The notes beneath the pieces are model-generated. The model saw only the letters and a list, made by a program, of their open reading frames with translations. It was not told the origin of the DNA and made no database searches. This document shows positions 17,270 through 25,899 of a stretch of 64,000 nt of DNA, piece after piece. Within the stretch, counting starts at the first letter, position 1; each line of letters opens with the position of its first letter. A program made the translations under genes and the position numbers. The DNA is from Bradyrhizobium sp. 139 (GTDB lineage: Bacteria; Pseudomonadota; Alphaproteobacteria; Rhizobiales; Xanthobacteraceae): positions 62,001-126,000 of the forward strand of contig NZ_JADPKS010000023.1 of NCBI RefSeq assembly GCF_023074175.1, read 5' to 3'.

Positions 17270-18385
17270 CTAGTTGTCTCCGCTCCAGGCGCTGGGCGCG
17301 CCAAGATCGGGCGAGCGACGATAAACGTCCCGAAGAAACTGATAGTTGACTACCTGGGCGAGCGGCACCTCCTCCTCACCCAGCTTCGCGAACATCAGGA
17401 TGTCCCGAAGGGTCCTCCAGCGGCTTTCGTCATAGTCTGCGATCCGCCCTCCGGTCGGCAGGACCAGAGCTCGCTGTTGCTGCAGCTCAAACCTCAACCT
17501 TTCGGAATTCAGCCTTGCTGGATCGAGGCCAACGAGAACAGGCACGCTCCGTGCATAATCCGCATAGGCGAATTGCCATCCTCGAATGAGTCCCTGAAGG
17601 ACGTGGGCGATCACAGATGGCTGGTCATGAATAAGATCATTGCTCGCAAAGTAGACCAGTCCAGGAACGTGGATACCGTAGTCTTGGGGCCTGATGACAT
17701 TCAGCTTTACAAAATCCTGCCTGGAGGGATCCGGTTGCTCATCAATGGCGGCAATGATGGCGTCCACGTCATGGGCGCGCAGAGCGTCAAGGTGATCGCG
17801 GTCGGGCACCTTGGTGATCTGGCTCCGTGGAAGGCCGAGTTGAGCCATCATCGCATCGAAGATCACCTCGCCTTCGCCGGCTCTGCGGTAGCCCAGCCGT
17901 TTCCCGACCAAATCGGCGGGACGCCGCAATCCCGAGCTTTCGAGCGTGAAGATTGCGACAGACGTGTCCAGGAAGCTCGCGCCAAAGGCGGTCACAGGAG
18001 CGCCACGCCAGGCCGCCAGCAAGAACTTCTGTCCGGTCGTCACGCCGATGGCATGTTGGCGTGCGACGTTCTCGACGAAGTCGGAGGCGCCGGGATTGGC
18101 CACCAGTTGCACCGGGGACGCGAAATATCCCTGTTTCAGGGCGCTCAGCTCGCCGGCAAACCGTGCCCCATAGGAGCCATCCAACAGGAGCTTTACTCTC
18201 GCAGGCCGGGGAGCTGGTGATGTTCGGAGGGGCGCTGAATCGGGGCGCAGAACGAGGAGCACGGTGCCCAGAAGCGCGACAACAGCAAGGCCGAGAGCAA
18301 CGGAGCGGCTCAACTTCAGCCTGGAAGACCGCCGGGACCGGGTTCGCGGCACTGAGAAATGTCCTAACGAGTTGTGAAATTTCAC
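17270..18385 (-). CDS. ABC-type substrate-binding protein, NMT1/THI5-like, 371 aa
   Basis: After a basic N-terminus and one membrane span (VALGLAVVALLGTVLLVL, about residues 29-46) comes a periplasmic binding domain of the NMT1/SsuA type: LLLDGSYGARFAGELSALKQ, GYFA, a central GKRLGYRRAGEGEV and later RPQDYGIHVPGLVYFAS. The family usually delivers nitrate, sulfonates, taurine or pyrimidine precursors to an importer. No permease or ATPase gene adjoins it, so the partner is elsewhere or the protein has another role. The annotated GTG start lies in a palindrome; an in-frame GTG 11 codons later is an alternative. Confidence 0.75.
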   Translation of the reverse strand: MKFHNSLGHFSVPRTRSRRSSRLKLSRSVALGLAVVALLGTVLLVLRPDSAPLRTSPAPRPARVKLLLDGSYGARFAGELSALKQGYFASPVQLVANPGASDFVENVARQHAIGVTTGQKFLLAAWRGAPVTAFGASFLDTSVAIFTLESSGLRRPADLVGKRLGYRRAGEGEVIFDAMMAQLGLPRSQITKVPDRDHLDALRAHDVDAIIAAIDEQPDPSRQDFVKLNVIRPQDYGIHVPGLVYFASNDLIHDQPSVIAHVLQGLIRGWQFAYADYARSVPVLVGLDPARLNSERLRFELQQQRALVLPTGGRIADYDESRWRTLRDILMFAKLGEEEVPLAQVVNYQFLRDVYRRSPDLGAPSAWSGDN

Positions 18386-18386
18386 A
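18373..18386. promoter_or_regulatory. 14-base perfect palindrome, possible operator
   Basis: TGTGAAATTTCACA lies at the 5' edge of the substrate-binding-protein gene and within the divergent region toward the ExoY-type gene at 18524. A TACAAT that could be a -10 element for the rightward gene lies at 18409-18414. The symmetry fits a dimeric regulator site. No regulator gene is adjacent. Confidence 0.4.
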
Positions 18387-18523
18387 TATCAGTCGAGGCA
18401 GGATGCGCTACAATCAAGCTCGTGGGGTAAGGTTACTTTTTCCTTCGCCTTGTTTTAGCAGCGGGTTTGGCCGATAGCACGGGCGTGTTTGGATCATGAA
18501 TTCATTTTAGCGGACTGGGTCGG

Positions 18524-20023
18524 ATGACAGTTCTTTCCACTCGACCGGTGCGGGCGCCTGATTTGCCTGCGGAAATGGCTGTGGTCGAGCCGGCTGCGGC
18601 TACAGCTACAGGTTTCGCTTCGCGCTGGCTGCGACCACTGATCGTGGAGCGGCTGGCGCTGGTGGCGGATGCGGTGCTGGTCGTGATCAGCGGCATCGGC
18701 TGCGCGATCGGCTATCACCTTGCGACCGCGGGCGCGGTCGGCAAGGCCAGCGTGTATGCCGCGGCCAGCGTCCTGGTTGCACTCAATTTCACCCTTCTCA
18801 TGATCGTGCAGCACGGCTATCGCCTGAAGGCGATCACCGACCTGCCGCGCGCGATCCGGATGACGCTGACGACCTGGACCGGCGTGTTCGGCGCGCTGCT
18901 GGCGATCGCGTTCACGATGAAGGCCAGCGACGAGTTTTCCCGCGGCACCACGATCTCGTTCTACCTGGTGGGCCTGATCGTGCTGGTGAGCTGGAAGGCG
19001 GTGGCGGCGCGCTGGACCGCGGCCGCGATGCGCAGCGGCGCCTTCGCCAACGCGCGCGCGGTCATGATCGCCGAATTTGGCCTGGCGGCCTCCTCCAACG
19101 CGATCGTCGACCTCGGCCAGCACGGCTACCGGCTGCTGCGGATCGTGGAGATCCAGCCCAAGGACCTCGCCTCGCCGCTGCTGCTGTCCTCGCAGGCGCA
19201 GCGGCTCGACGAGCTGATCGCCTTTGCGCGGGAGAACCGGGTCGAGCAGGTGTTCCTGCTGATGAACTGGAGCCGGCAGCACGCGATCGACAGCATTCTG
19301 GACGCGCTGAAGATCCTGCCCATTCCGGTGCATCTGGTGCCCGACCCCCACGCCGCGCGTTTCCTGCGCCATCCGCTGGTCAACACCGGCCACACCTGGA
19401 CCGCGGAGCTGCGCCGCGCGCCGTTGTCCTGGAAGGAGCGCGCGCTCAAGCGCATGCTCGACCTCGCCGGCACTGGCCTGGCGTTGCTGGCGTTCGCCCC
19501 GGTGATGCTGCTGACGGCGATCCTGATCAAGGCGACCTCGAAGGGGCCGGTGTTCTTCCGCCAGACCCGCCACGGCTTTGGCGGGCGCGCCTTCCAGATC
19601 TTCAAGTTTCGCACCATGGGCGTGCTCGAGGACGGCCCGAAAATCGTGCAGGCGAGCCGGAACGACCCGCGCGTGACCGGCATCGGCAAATGGCTGCGCA
19701 AGACCTCGATCGACGAGCTGCCGCAGCTGTTCAACGTGCTCAAGGGCGACATGTCGCTGGTCGGCCCCCGCCCGCACGCGGCCGCGCACAACTCGGAATA
19801 TGAGCAGATCATCGGCAACTACGCCTTCCGCCACCACGTCAAGCCCGGCATCACCGGCTGGGCCCAGGTGAATGGTTATCGCGGCGAAACCCGCACGCTC
19901 GACCTGATGCAGAAGCGCGTGGAGCATGATCTGTGGTACATCAATAATTGGAGCTTGTGGCTCGATCTGAAGATTGCCACCCTCACTGCGATTACTGCTC
20001 TAGGGGGAAGCTCAGCGTACTAA
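18524..20023 (+). CDS. Undecaprenyl-phosphate sugar phosphotransferase (ExoY/WcaJ type), 499 aa
   Basis: Starts repeat-unit assembly by moving a sugar-1-phosphate (usually glucose or galactose) from a UDP-sugar to undecaprenyl phosphate at the inner membrane. The N-terminal half has several membrane spans and a nucleotide-binding-like domain. The C-terminal third is the bacterial sugar transferase domain: KRMLDLAGTGLALLAFAPVM, GPVFFRQTRHGFGGRAFQIF, KFRTM, then SIDELPQLFNVLKGDMSLVG, PRPHA and GITGWAQVNGYRGET. Long-form length is typical. It is GC-rich, unlike the AT-richer genes that start at 20055. Strand and spacing suggest it is read with the acyltransferase at 20055. Confidence 0.95.
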   Translation: MTVLSTRPVRAPDLPAEMAVVEPAAATATGFASRWLRPLIVERLALVADAVLVVISGIGCAIGYHLATAGAVGKASVYAAASVLVALNFTLLMIVQHGYRLKAITDLPRAIRMTLTTWTGVFGALLAIAFTMKASDEFSRGTTISFYLVGLIVLVSWKAVAARWTAAAMRSGAFANARAVMIAEFGLAASSNAIVDLGQHGYRLLRIVEIQPKDLASPLLLSSQAQRLDELIAFARENRVEQVFLLMNWSRQHAIDSILDALKILPIPVHLVPDPHAARFLRHPLVNTGHTWTAELRRAPLSWKERALKRMLDLAGTGLALLAFAPVMLLTAILIKATSKGPVFFRQTRHGFGGRAFQIFKFRTMGVLEDGPKIVQASRNDPRVTGIGKWLRKTSIDELPQLFNVLKGDMSLVGPRPHAAAHNSEYEQIIGNYAFRHHVKPGITGWAQVNGYRGETRTLDLMQKRVEHDLWYINNWSLWLDLKIATLTAITALGGSSAY

Positions 20024-20054
20024 TATCCGGCTATCAAAACGAATCGTCCTTGGA

Positions 20055-21179
20055 ATGTCGCAAATGCTGAGCGTCGCGCCCACTGCTAATATTAACCCGA
20101 AGAAGAGTGAAATAATTGGCATACAATATCTCAGAGGAATAGCAGCGCTCGCGGTTGTCCTAGACCACTCCGCAGGAATGGGTGCCTTCGAAAAATATTT
20201 TGGCGTGGTTGTCTTTGACGATTTCTTGAAGTACGGAGCCCACGGCGTCGACATATTCTTTCTGTTGAGCGGCTTTATTATTGCGTACGTGGCGCTTCGT
20301 CCAGCAACCTTCCATCCAGAATTAACATTCGGCCAGTTCTTCTTAAGGCGAGCAATCCGTATCCTGCCGCTAATGTGGTTGGCAATCGGCTCTTATGCAG
20401 CTCTCCGCATTCTTGGTGGGGCAACAGCAAATTTGCTTGACTACTTGCGTGCGGCGACTCTGTTTCCAGTCGGGCAAGTCGCCCCTCTTAACATCTGGAC
20501 CCTAAGGCACGAGATGCTGTTCTATGGGTTGTTTGGACTTAGCTGGTTAGCCTACAGGCGGATCCGATACAGCGTATTTCTCTGGTTCGCTGCTCCACTA
20601 ATGGCGGTTGTGTCGGCTGACTCGAGCAAAAACGAGTTCTGGAATTTCCTTTTTAACCCCGTCAATCTCGAATTTGGTGCCGGGTTTTGTCTGGGGCTGC
20701 TGTATCTGCGAACAAACGACATAAAACCAACAATTCGGTACCAACTTGGGATCTTGGTTGCCGCAACGCTACTCATGATTAGCCTAGCTTTTCTCTGTGG
20801 CTATGAGCTTGGTACGCTGAAATCTACCATCTTCGCTTGTGCATGCTCCGCACTCATTGTCGCTCTCGCCGCATTCACCCGACCTGTGAAGTGTAATCGT
20901 TTTGGCGTTTTCCTGGGCGAAGCCTCCTATTCCATATATCTCTTCCACCCACATATTATTTCCGCCACCCTCCGTCTCCTTAAGTACATTGCGCCGACGA
21001 TGCCGCCGCAGTGCGCAATCTTCGTCGCGGCGAGCAGTGGAATTGTTGGCGGGATCATCATTCATACACTCGTCGAAAAACCGCTCTTAAAGCGGCTCAA
21101 GAATGGCTTTTCGCTTCGGCGCACGTCTGAGCTTCCACTTCGACGAACTGAGAACGTAGACTATCAGAGGCTCGTCTAG
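20055..21179 (+). CDS. Acyltransferase-3 family protein (ExoZ-like), 374 aa
   Basis: A membrane acyltransferase with about ten spans and no SGNH domain. Family marks are IQYLRGIAALAVVLDHSAG, GAHGVDIFFLLSGFIIAYV, RRAIRILPLMW, and later LGEASYSIYLFHPHI. ExoZ-type enzymes O-acetylate exopolysaccharide subunits, and that role fits here, although the group transferred and the sugar are inferred. It begins 31 bases after the ExoY-type gene on the same strand and ends 25 bases before a convergent glycosyltransferase. Base composition falls sharply relative to its upstream neighbour, marking the left edge of an AT-richer cassette. Confidence 0.9.
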   Translation: MSQMLSVAPTANINPKKSEIIGIQYLRGIAALAVVLDHSAGMGAFEKYFGVVVFDDFLKYGAHGVDIFFLLSGFIIAYVALRPATFHPELTFGQFFLRRAIRILPLMWLAIGSYAALRILGGATANLLDYLRAATLFPVGQVAPLNIWTLRHEMLFYGLFGLSWLAYRRIRYSVFLWFAAPLMAVVSADSSKNEFWNFLFNPVNLEFGAGFCLGLLYLRTNDIKPTIRYQLGILVAATLLMISLAFLCGYELGTLKSTIFACACSALIVALAAFTRPVKCNRFGVFLGEASYSIYLFHPHIISATLRLLKYIAPTMPPQCAIFVAASSGIVGGIIIHTLVEKPLLKRLKNGFSLRRTSELPLRRTENVDYQRLV

Positions 21180-21204
21180 AGTGGCCCCTGCCCCTCTGCG
21201 CCAA

Positions 21205-22125
21205 TCACCGAGATGGTTTCAGAGCTCGGGGGAGACCATAGCGAGAAAAGTAGACTATCATCTTCAGCAGGATCCAAGATGTACGCCAATGAAGCGCTTT
21301 CAGGTTTTGGGCCCGCACTTCAGACCGCAACGTCCCAAATGACGTCATGTCACCATCTTTGGCGGAAAACACCAAGGCGCGCTCGATAGTACGGATCAAT
21401 TCCCTTCCCAAGAAATCCAACAACTCCTGTGTTCGACCGTACTTTGCAAGGAGCTGGTTCCCAGCTTGGATGCGATTATCACTCTGCATGGAAACCCGTT
21501 CGCCGGAGTGCTGCACAAAATAGATCAGAGGCTCTGGGATGGAGGCGAACTTGTAACTGTCGGCTAGCCGGTACCAAAGATCCCAATCCTGATATGATTT
21601 GAGCACTTCGTCGAAACCGGATACGCTCTCTAGTGCGTATCTCACTACGGAGACACAGCTGGTCGTCGGCGGACAATATCCATCCTGGAGCAATGCTGTT
21701 TTCATGTCCAAGGCTGGCTGCTTTGCCAAACGCACAAAGTTTTGCTCGGTCGAACTAAAGGTATAAGTTACTCCAGAGTAAACGACTTGAGCCCCGCTCT
21801 CAACGTGTTTGCGAACGTGCTTAGCTATCTTTCCGTTATCCCAATAATCGTCATCGTCCACAAACATAACGATGTCCGATCGGCCGGACCTCCATCCCAA
21901 ATTTCGCGCCTCGCCTCCTAGCAAAAGGTGCGCCCCGGAAATGACCTCTACCTCTGGCAGCCCGACCCGACTGACCATTTTTTTGATGGAGTCTTTCTCT
22001 GCCGGATCGGAGGCGACTATCTTGATCTCATCTGCCTGCTGGGTCTGCTCATGGAGACTCCTAAGGCAGCGTTCAAGAAGCACAGGCCTTCTAAAGGTGG
22101 GCACTACGACACATGCGGTCGGCAT
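21205..22125 (-). CDS. Family 2 glycosyltransferase, 306 aa
   Basis: GT-A fold enzyme: ACVVVPTFRRPVLLERCLRS at the N-terminus, the EARNLGWRSGRSDIVMFVDD segment with the DDD metal/nucleotide motif, and the acceptor region KSYQDWDLWYRLA. ATG 22125 (MPTACVVVP) is preceded by GAGG at proper spacing; ATG 22137 is possible. It probably adds one sugar to the lipid-linked repeat on the cytosolic face; donor and linkage cannot be read. It is transcribed divergently from the beta-helix gene at 22203. Confidence 0.88.
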   Translation of the reverse strand: MPTACVVVPTFRRPVLLERCLRSLHEQTQQADEIKIVASDPAEKDSIKKMVSRVGLPEVEVISGAHLLLGGEARNLGWRSGRSDIVMFVDDDDYWDNGKIAKHVRKHVESGAQVVYSGVTYTFSSTEQNFVRLAKQPALDMKTALLQDGYCPPTTSCVSVVRYALESVSGFDEVLKSYQDWDLWYRLADSYKFASIPEPLIYFVQHSGERVSMQSDNRIQAGNQLLAKYGRTQELLDFLGRELIRTIERALVFSAKDGDMTSFGTLRSEVRAQNLKALHWRTSWILLKMIVYFSRYGLPRALKPSR

Positions 22126-22202
22126 CAGTATCCTCATCCATCCATTTTGCCACAAGCTCATGATGATATTGTGAGCCAATTATCGACTGGACAACACCTT
22201 CC

Positions 22203-24170
22203 ATGGCTTTTTTCTTTCGATTGGCATCTGCAGTAGTAGCACTGGGACTCAGTTTGTTTGCCACACCCGATCGAACTTCGGCCCATACTATTTTCGTTCG
22301 CCCGGAATCTTCACCAGCCGAGAATACATTCGCGAGCTTGTCCGACGCGATCAAAGCGCTCCCCGAGATTCGGTCGAAGTTAACTACTGGCGAAGCGATA
22401 ACGCTGGAGCTAGCTCCTGGCATTCACCGGATTTCTGAGCCTATCCTTCTGAGTGCCAGCAATTCGGGTAGTCCAGGCCGTCCGCTAATCATCAGAGGCG
22501 CACCAGACGGAAGCAGCCGGCTTCTGGGCTCACTCATAACCTCAAGCCGCCCTGCAGTACCGAGCGATACCCCTTACATTCATATGCCAGAGGGAACGAG
22601 GCTCGTTACGCTTCCAAAACAACCTATTGAATTCTACAAAACACGGAGGAGCACGTATACCAAAGTCGCAAGCTCCGGACTGGAAGTGTTTCAAGGCGAT
22701 CACCGTCTGACATTCGCTCGTTGGCCCCGTCATGGCTTCAGCGAGGACATCAGTGTAGACGCGGGTGGCGCGTCCCCCATTGTCAAGCTGCCCCCGGAAC
22801 AAACAAAGCAGCTATCACTCGAAAGCACGATGTGGATATCCGGGTACTGGGCACGTGATTGGGCCTATGAATCTGTCCCCGTGATGAGGTTCGATTCATC
22901 GAGCCAGACCTTTGTAGCCGACCGACTTCAAACGCCGCTTCAGACACGCAATCGCTTTCGTTTTTTCATCGAGAACATTCTTAGTGCTCTCAATTCTCCA
23001 GGACAAATGGTCCTTCACGCGCCTGATCAGCTTTTCTTCATTCCGTTCGGAGGCGAGAAGAGCGATGTGTCAGTCTCGATAGCGAAGCACGTCTTTGTCT
23101 TGGAAGGTGCAAAGAACATCCGAATCGAACGATTGCAGTTAGGTCAAACACTGGGGGAAGCTATTCGTATCATTGGCTCTTCCGACATCGAAGTACGAGA
23201 GTGTTCGATCAAAGGCACCGGCACATGGGGGGCAGTCGTTTCCGCTAGCGCACGAGTTTCGTTCGATGGTTGCGTCATCTCGGAAACCGCAGAAGGCGGT
23301 ATTTCCCTCGATGGAGGGAACAGACGAACGCTTGCTCGGTCCGGCAATTTCGTCAGGAACAGCGTAGTTGTGCATTTTGGACTCGAAAATCCCGCTTACC
23401 GGCCTGGCATTCAACTACAAGGAGTTGGAAATACGGTTGTAGGCAGTCTTATCGCCCATGGACCACATTCCGGAATCACGATCTCCGGCAACGATAATAA
23501 CATCGAGAGCAATGAACTTAGTGACTTGCTTACGCAAACCGACGACGCCGGCGCGATCTATATGGGGCGGGATTGGACCATGCGCGGCAACTTGATCACT
23601 GGCAATTTCTTCCACGACATTCTGCCGAACTCCAAGAAGACGGCCGTCGGCGTCTACCTGGATGACCAGTTTAGCGGGACAACGATCGACAGGAACGTGT
23701 TCTATCAAGTAAACCTACCGATCTTGCTTGGTGGCGGACGCGACAACAAGATATCTCGCAATCTGTTTCTGGCTCCCACCAAAGCGGCCATTTTGGCCGA
23801 CAACCGAGGCATGACATGGCAGCGTTCGATGGTCCCGAGCGAGCTAGAGAAGAAGCTCGTTGCAATGCCATTTCAATCGGAAACGTGGCGGGCTCGATAC
23901 CCGTCGCTCGCTGCCATTACCACCGAACAAAAGGGCGAGCCTGGCGGAAACGAAATACGGTCTAATGCCGTGGCTGGCGGGGCATTGAACCGTTTCCTGG
24001 GAGACGAGACGGAAAGATTGGTCAACTTGAGTGAGAACCAGGATGGACTAGCACTACCCGACGAAATTCGAGCAAAGTCGGCTCGAGAGACTGTATCGAG
24101 ATTTTTGTCGCTGCACCCCGATGTGTCGAAGACACTCGCTCTACCAGCCTTACCGAAACGATTGGAATAG
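22203..24170 (+). CDS. Exported right-handed beta-helix protein, 655 aa
   Basis: Residues 1-27 are a signal peptide (FFFRLASAVVALGLSLFA, cleavage near TSA). From about residue 270 the chain shows beta-helix rungs with short repeated strands (IRIERLQLGQ, IRIIGSSDIEVRECSIKGTG, VSFDGCVIS, NTVVGSLI, SGITISGNDNNIESNELSD). The N-terminal 250 residues form a separate domain with LASFSDAIKAL-like and IIRGAP elements (here FASLSDAIKAL). Such proteins include polysaccharide lyases and epimerases. A secreted enzyme that cuts or modifies this polysaccharide is likely, but the catalytic residues cannot be assigned by eye. It is a single rightward gene inside an otherwise leftward cluster. Confidence 0.82.
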   Translation: MAFFFRLASAVVALGLSLFATPDRTSAHTIFVRPESSPAENTFASLSDAIKALPEIRSKLTTGEAITLELAPGIHRISEPILLSASNSGSPGRPLIIRGAPDGSSRLLGSLITSSRPAVPSDTPYIHMPEGTRLVTLPKQPIEFYKTRRSTYTKVASSGLEVFQGDHRLTFARWPRHGFSEDISVDAGGASPIVKLPPEQTKQLSLESTMWISGYWARDWAYESVPVMRFDSSSQTFVADRLQTPLQTRNRFRFFIENILSALNSPGQMVLHAPDQLFFIPFGGEKSDVSVSIAKHVFVLEGAKNIRIERLQLGQTLGEAIRIIGSSDIEVRECSIKGTGTWGAVVSASARVSFDGCVISETAEGGISLDGGNRRTLARSGNFVRNSVVVHFGLENPAYRPGIQLQGVGNTVVGSLIAHGPHSGITISGNDNNIESNELSDLLTQTDDAGAIYMGRDWTMRGNLITGNFFHDILPNSKKTAVGVYLDDQFSGTTIDRNVFYQVNLPILLGGGRDNKISRNLFLAPTKAAILADNRGMTWQRSMVPSELEKKLVAMPFQSETWRARYPSLAAITTEQKGEPGGNEIRSNAVAGGALNRFLGDETERLVNLSENQDGLALPDEIRAKSARETVSRFLSLHPDVSKTLALPALPKRLE

Positions 24171-24172
24171 AG

Positions 24173-24736
24173 CTACGGGCGAAATTTCCGCGTCTTCACA
24201 GTCTTTGCAGGATTCCCGATACAAACCGACCAGGGATCTACGTCTTTAAAGACCACAGCGCGGGCGCCGATAACAGCTCCTTCTCCCACAGTGACACCCG
24301 GACCGATGAACGTGTCCGCCGCTACCCACGCTCTTCTCTTCAGAAGGATAGGTTTGGTTATAAGCTGGAAATTCGGATCATCTATATCGTGCGTGCCAGC
24401 ACAAAGGTGAGCCCTCTGCGAGACGACGACAAAGTCTTCCAAGACAATCGGAGCTTGAGAATAGCACAGCGTACCCCAAGCAAGCACCGAGTGTTCACCC
24501 ATCGTGAGATAAGGTGGGAACCAAATCTTGGCGGATCCATAGATGCGAGCCGTTGGTGCAATCTTTGCGCCGAAGAGACGAAGCAAGAAACGTCGCCACG
24601 GATTTAGCGGTGGAGGAGTCCACGACGCCAGCAGCAGCCAAGTGATGCTCCACAACGCCCGAATCAATCTATTCAACAGTGGGAAGCTCGGTTCGCCGAC
24701 CACAGAATTGCTATGCTTTGCATCAAGAGGTTTCAT
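24173..24736 (-). CDS. WcaF-type hexapeptide acetyltransferase, 187 aa
   Basis: A left-handed beta-helix acetyltransferase. Hexapeptide-like repeats run through the C-terminal half (IAPTARIYGSAKIWF, then LTMGEHSVLAWGTLCYS, IVLEDFVVVSQRAHLCAG, GPGVTVGEGAVIGARAVVFK), followed by WSVCIGNPAKTVK. The His of AGTHD is the likely catalytic base. The N-terminal LNPWRRFLLRLFGAKI element is typical of the WcaF group, which acetylates colanic-acid sugars. It is the last gene of the leftward operon; its start overlaps the 3' end of the upstream glycosyltransferase by 14 bases, suggesting coupled translation. Confidence 0.9.
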   Translation of the reverse strand: MKPLDAKHSNSVVGEPSFPLLNRLIRALWSITWLLLASWTPPPLNPWRRFLLRLFGAKIAPTARIYGSAKIWFPPYLTMGEHSVLAWGTLCYSQAPIVLEDFVVVSQRAHLCAGTHDIDDPNFQLITKPILLKRRAWVAADTFIGPGVTVGEGAVIGARAVVFKDVDPWSVCIGNPAKTVKTRKFRP

Positions 24737-25892
24737 CAGAAAGGATTTCCGTTAAGACAGAGGTCAAATCCTCAGCCGCACGCTTGACTTCAAACTGCTT
24801 CAAGAAGCAAGTGCGTGCGAGTTGTCGCATTCTGGCTTTGTTTGCCGAGTCCAATCGCAGGAATTGCTGCAGACAACTCACTGTTCCTGCCTCTGTGTCC
24901 TCGGCGACCAAGCCACATCCTGACGCTTCGATCTCTCTCCAGATGTTCACCTTGTTGGAGATCAGCACCGGTACTTCACAAGCCAGCGCCTCGGCGACGG
25001 CAATCCCGAAATTTTCTTGGTGAGAGGGCAGGACGAACGCCATAGCGCCCCGAAAGGCGTCCCACTTTGCGTCACCAGTCAACATGCCCGGCCAGTGTAT
25101 CCGACTGGAGACTCCAAGGCGCCCGGCCTCCAACTCCAACGCCTGGCGCCAGTTCACTTGATCGGGCCCCGCAATAACGAGATCCAACTCCTTAAACTCG
25201 GAGGCGATGGCACCGAAAGCCCGTACCAGGATGTCACAACCTTTCTTCGGATGGATCCTCCCGAGAAAGAGCAGGTAGTCTCGGTCCTCCAGTTTGGGGA
25301 CAAGTTTCCTGAACGATGGATGCCGCGTCTCGTCAATCTTTGGAACGTCCGCCGTCCCAAATGCAACCACGCGCTCTCGATATGAGTGCCCGTGGAAGCT
25401 TTGGCGGGCGAGTCTGCGCTCCTCGTCGCACGTAAACAGCACGTAGCGAGCGTCCCGCAAGACGCGGCCTTCTGCCAAATGCCAGTAGATCCGCTTCACA
25501 AAATGCTTTGTTGGATTTGCCTTCCTGAACCAAGGATCCAGCATGCCATGAGCAAAGACTACGTAAGGTATTTGCTTCGCAAGGCCCATCCAAGTGCCGA
25601 CCGATGAATAGTTCCAAAGCCCCTCCACAATGGCCACATCGTACTGCCCGGCGTGCCGACGTAGCCACGACACAAATGTCGTCGAGTACCGAACCCTAGA
25701 ACGCATTCCGCGCTGCCCAAGCGCGTGCACCTCGAACGGAAAGGAGCGTAGGTACTGCGCATCAGGTGGATCGAGAGAAGCAACCGTGGTCTGATGCCCC
25801 TGATTCCGCATCTCCTCGGCGGTACGGAGCAGTGACTCTATCGGCCCCCCAAATCTCTGGTCAACCGAGCCTATAATCCTTAAGATTTTCAT
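24723..25892 (-). CDS. Family 4 glycosyltransferase, 389 aa
   Basis: GT-B enzyme: an N-terminal acceptor domain starting MKILRIIGSVDQRFGGPIES, then FAHGMLDPWFRK. The C-terminal donor domain has YLLFLGRIHPKKGCDILVRA, LDLVIAGPDQVNWR and the HQENFGIAVAEALACEVPVL motif with the glutamates of the EX7E pattern (here ENFGIAVAE). It is cytosolic and adds one sugar to the lipid-linked intermediate. It lies seven bases from the Wzy-like gene upstream and overlaps the acetyltransferase gene downstream, so it is a core member of the leftward operon. Confidence 0.92.
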   Translation of the reverse strand: MKILRIIGSVDQRFGGPIESLLRTAEEMRNQGHQTTVASLDPPDAQYLRSFPFEVHALGQRGMRSRVRYSTTFVSWLRRHAGQYDVAIVEGLWNYSSVGTWMGLAKQIPYVVFAHGMLDPWFRKANPTKHFVKRIYWHLAEGRVLRDARYVLFTCDEERRLARQSFHGHSYRERVVAFGTADVPKIDETRHPSFRKLVPKLEDRDYLLFLGRIHPKKGCDILVRAFGAIASEFKELDLVIAGPDQVNWRQALELEAGRLGVSSRIHWPGMLTGDAKWDAFRGAMAFVLPSHQENFGIAVAEALACEVPVLISNKVNIWREIEASGCGLVAEDTEAGTVSCLQQFLRLDSANKARMRQLARTCFLKQFEVKRAAEDLTSVLTEILSDETS

Positions 25893-25899
25893 CCCTGCA

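Noticed and set aside
18494..19927. A 477-codon minus-strand frame
   Set aside because: Exact antisense shadow of the ExoY-type gene; GC-rich codons keep the opposite frame open and the translation is Gln/Arg/His-rich noise.
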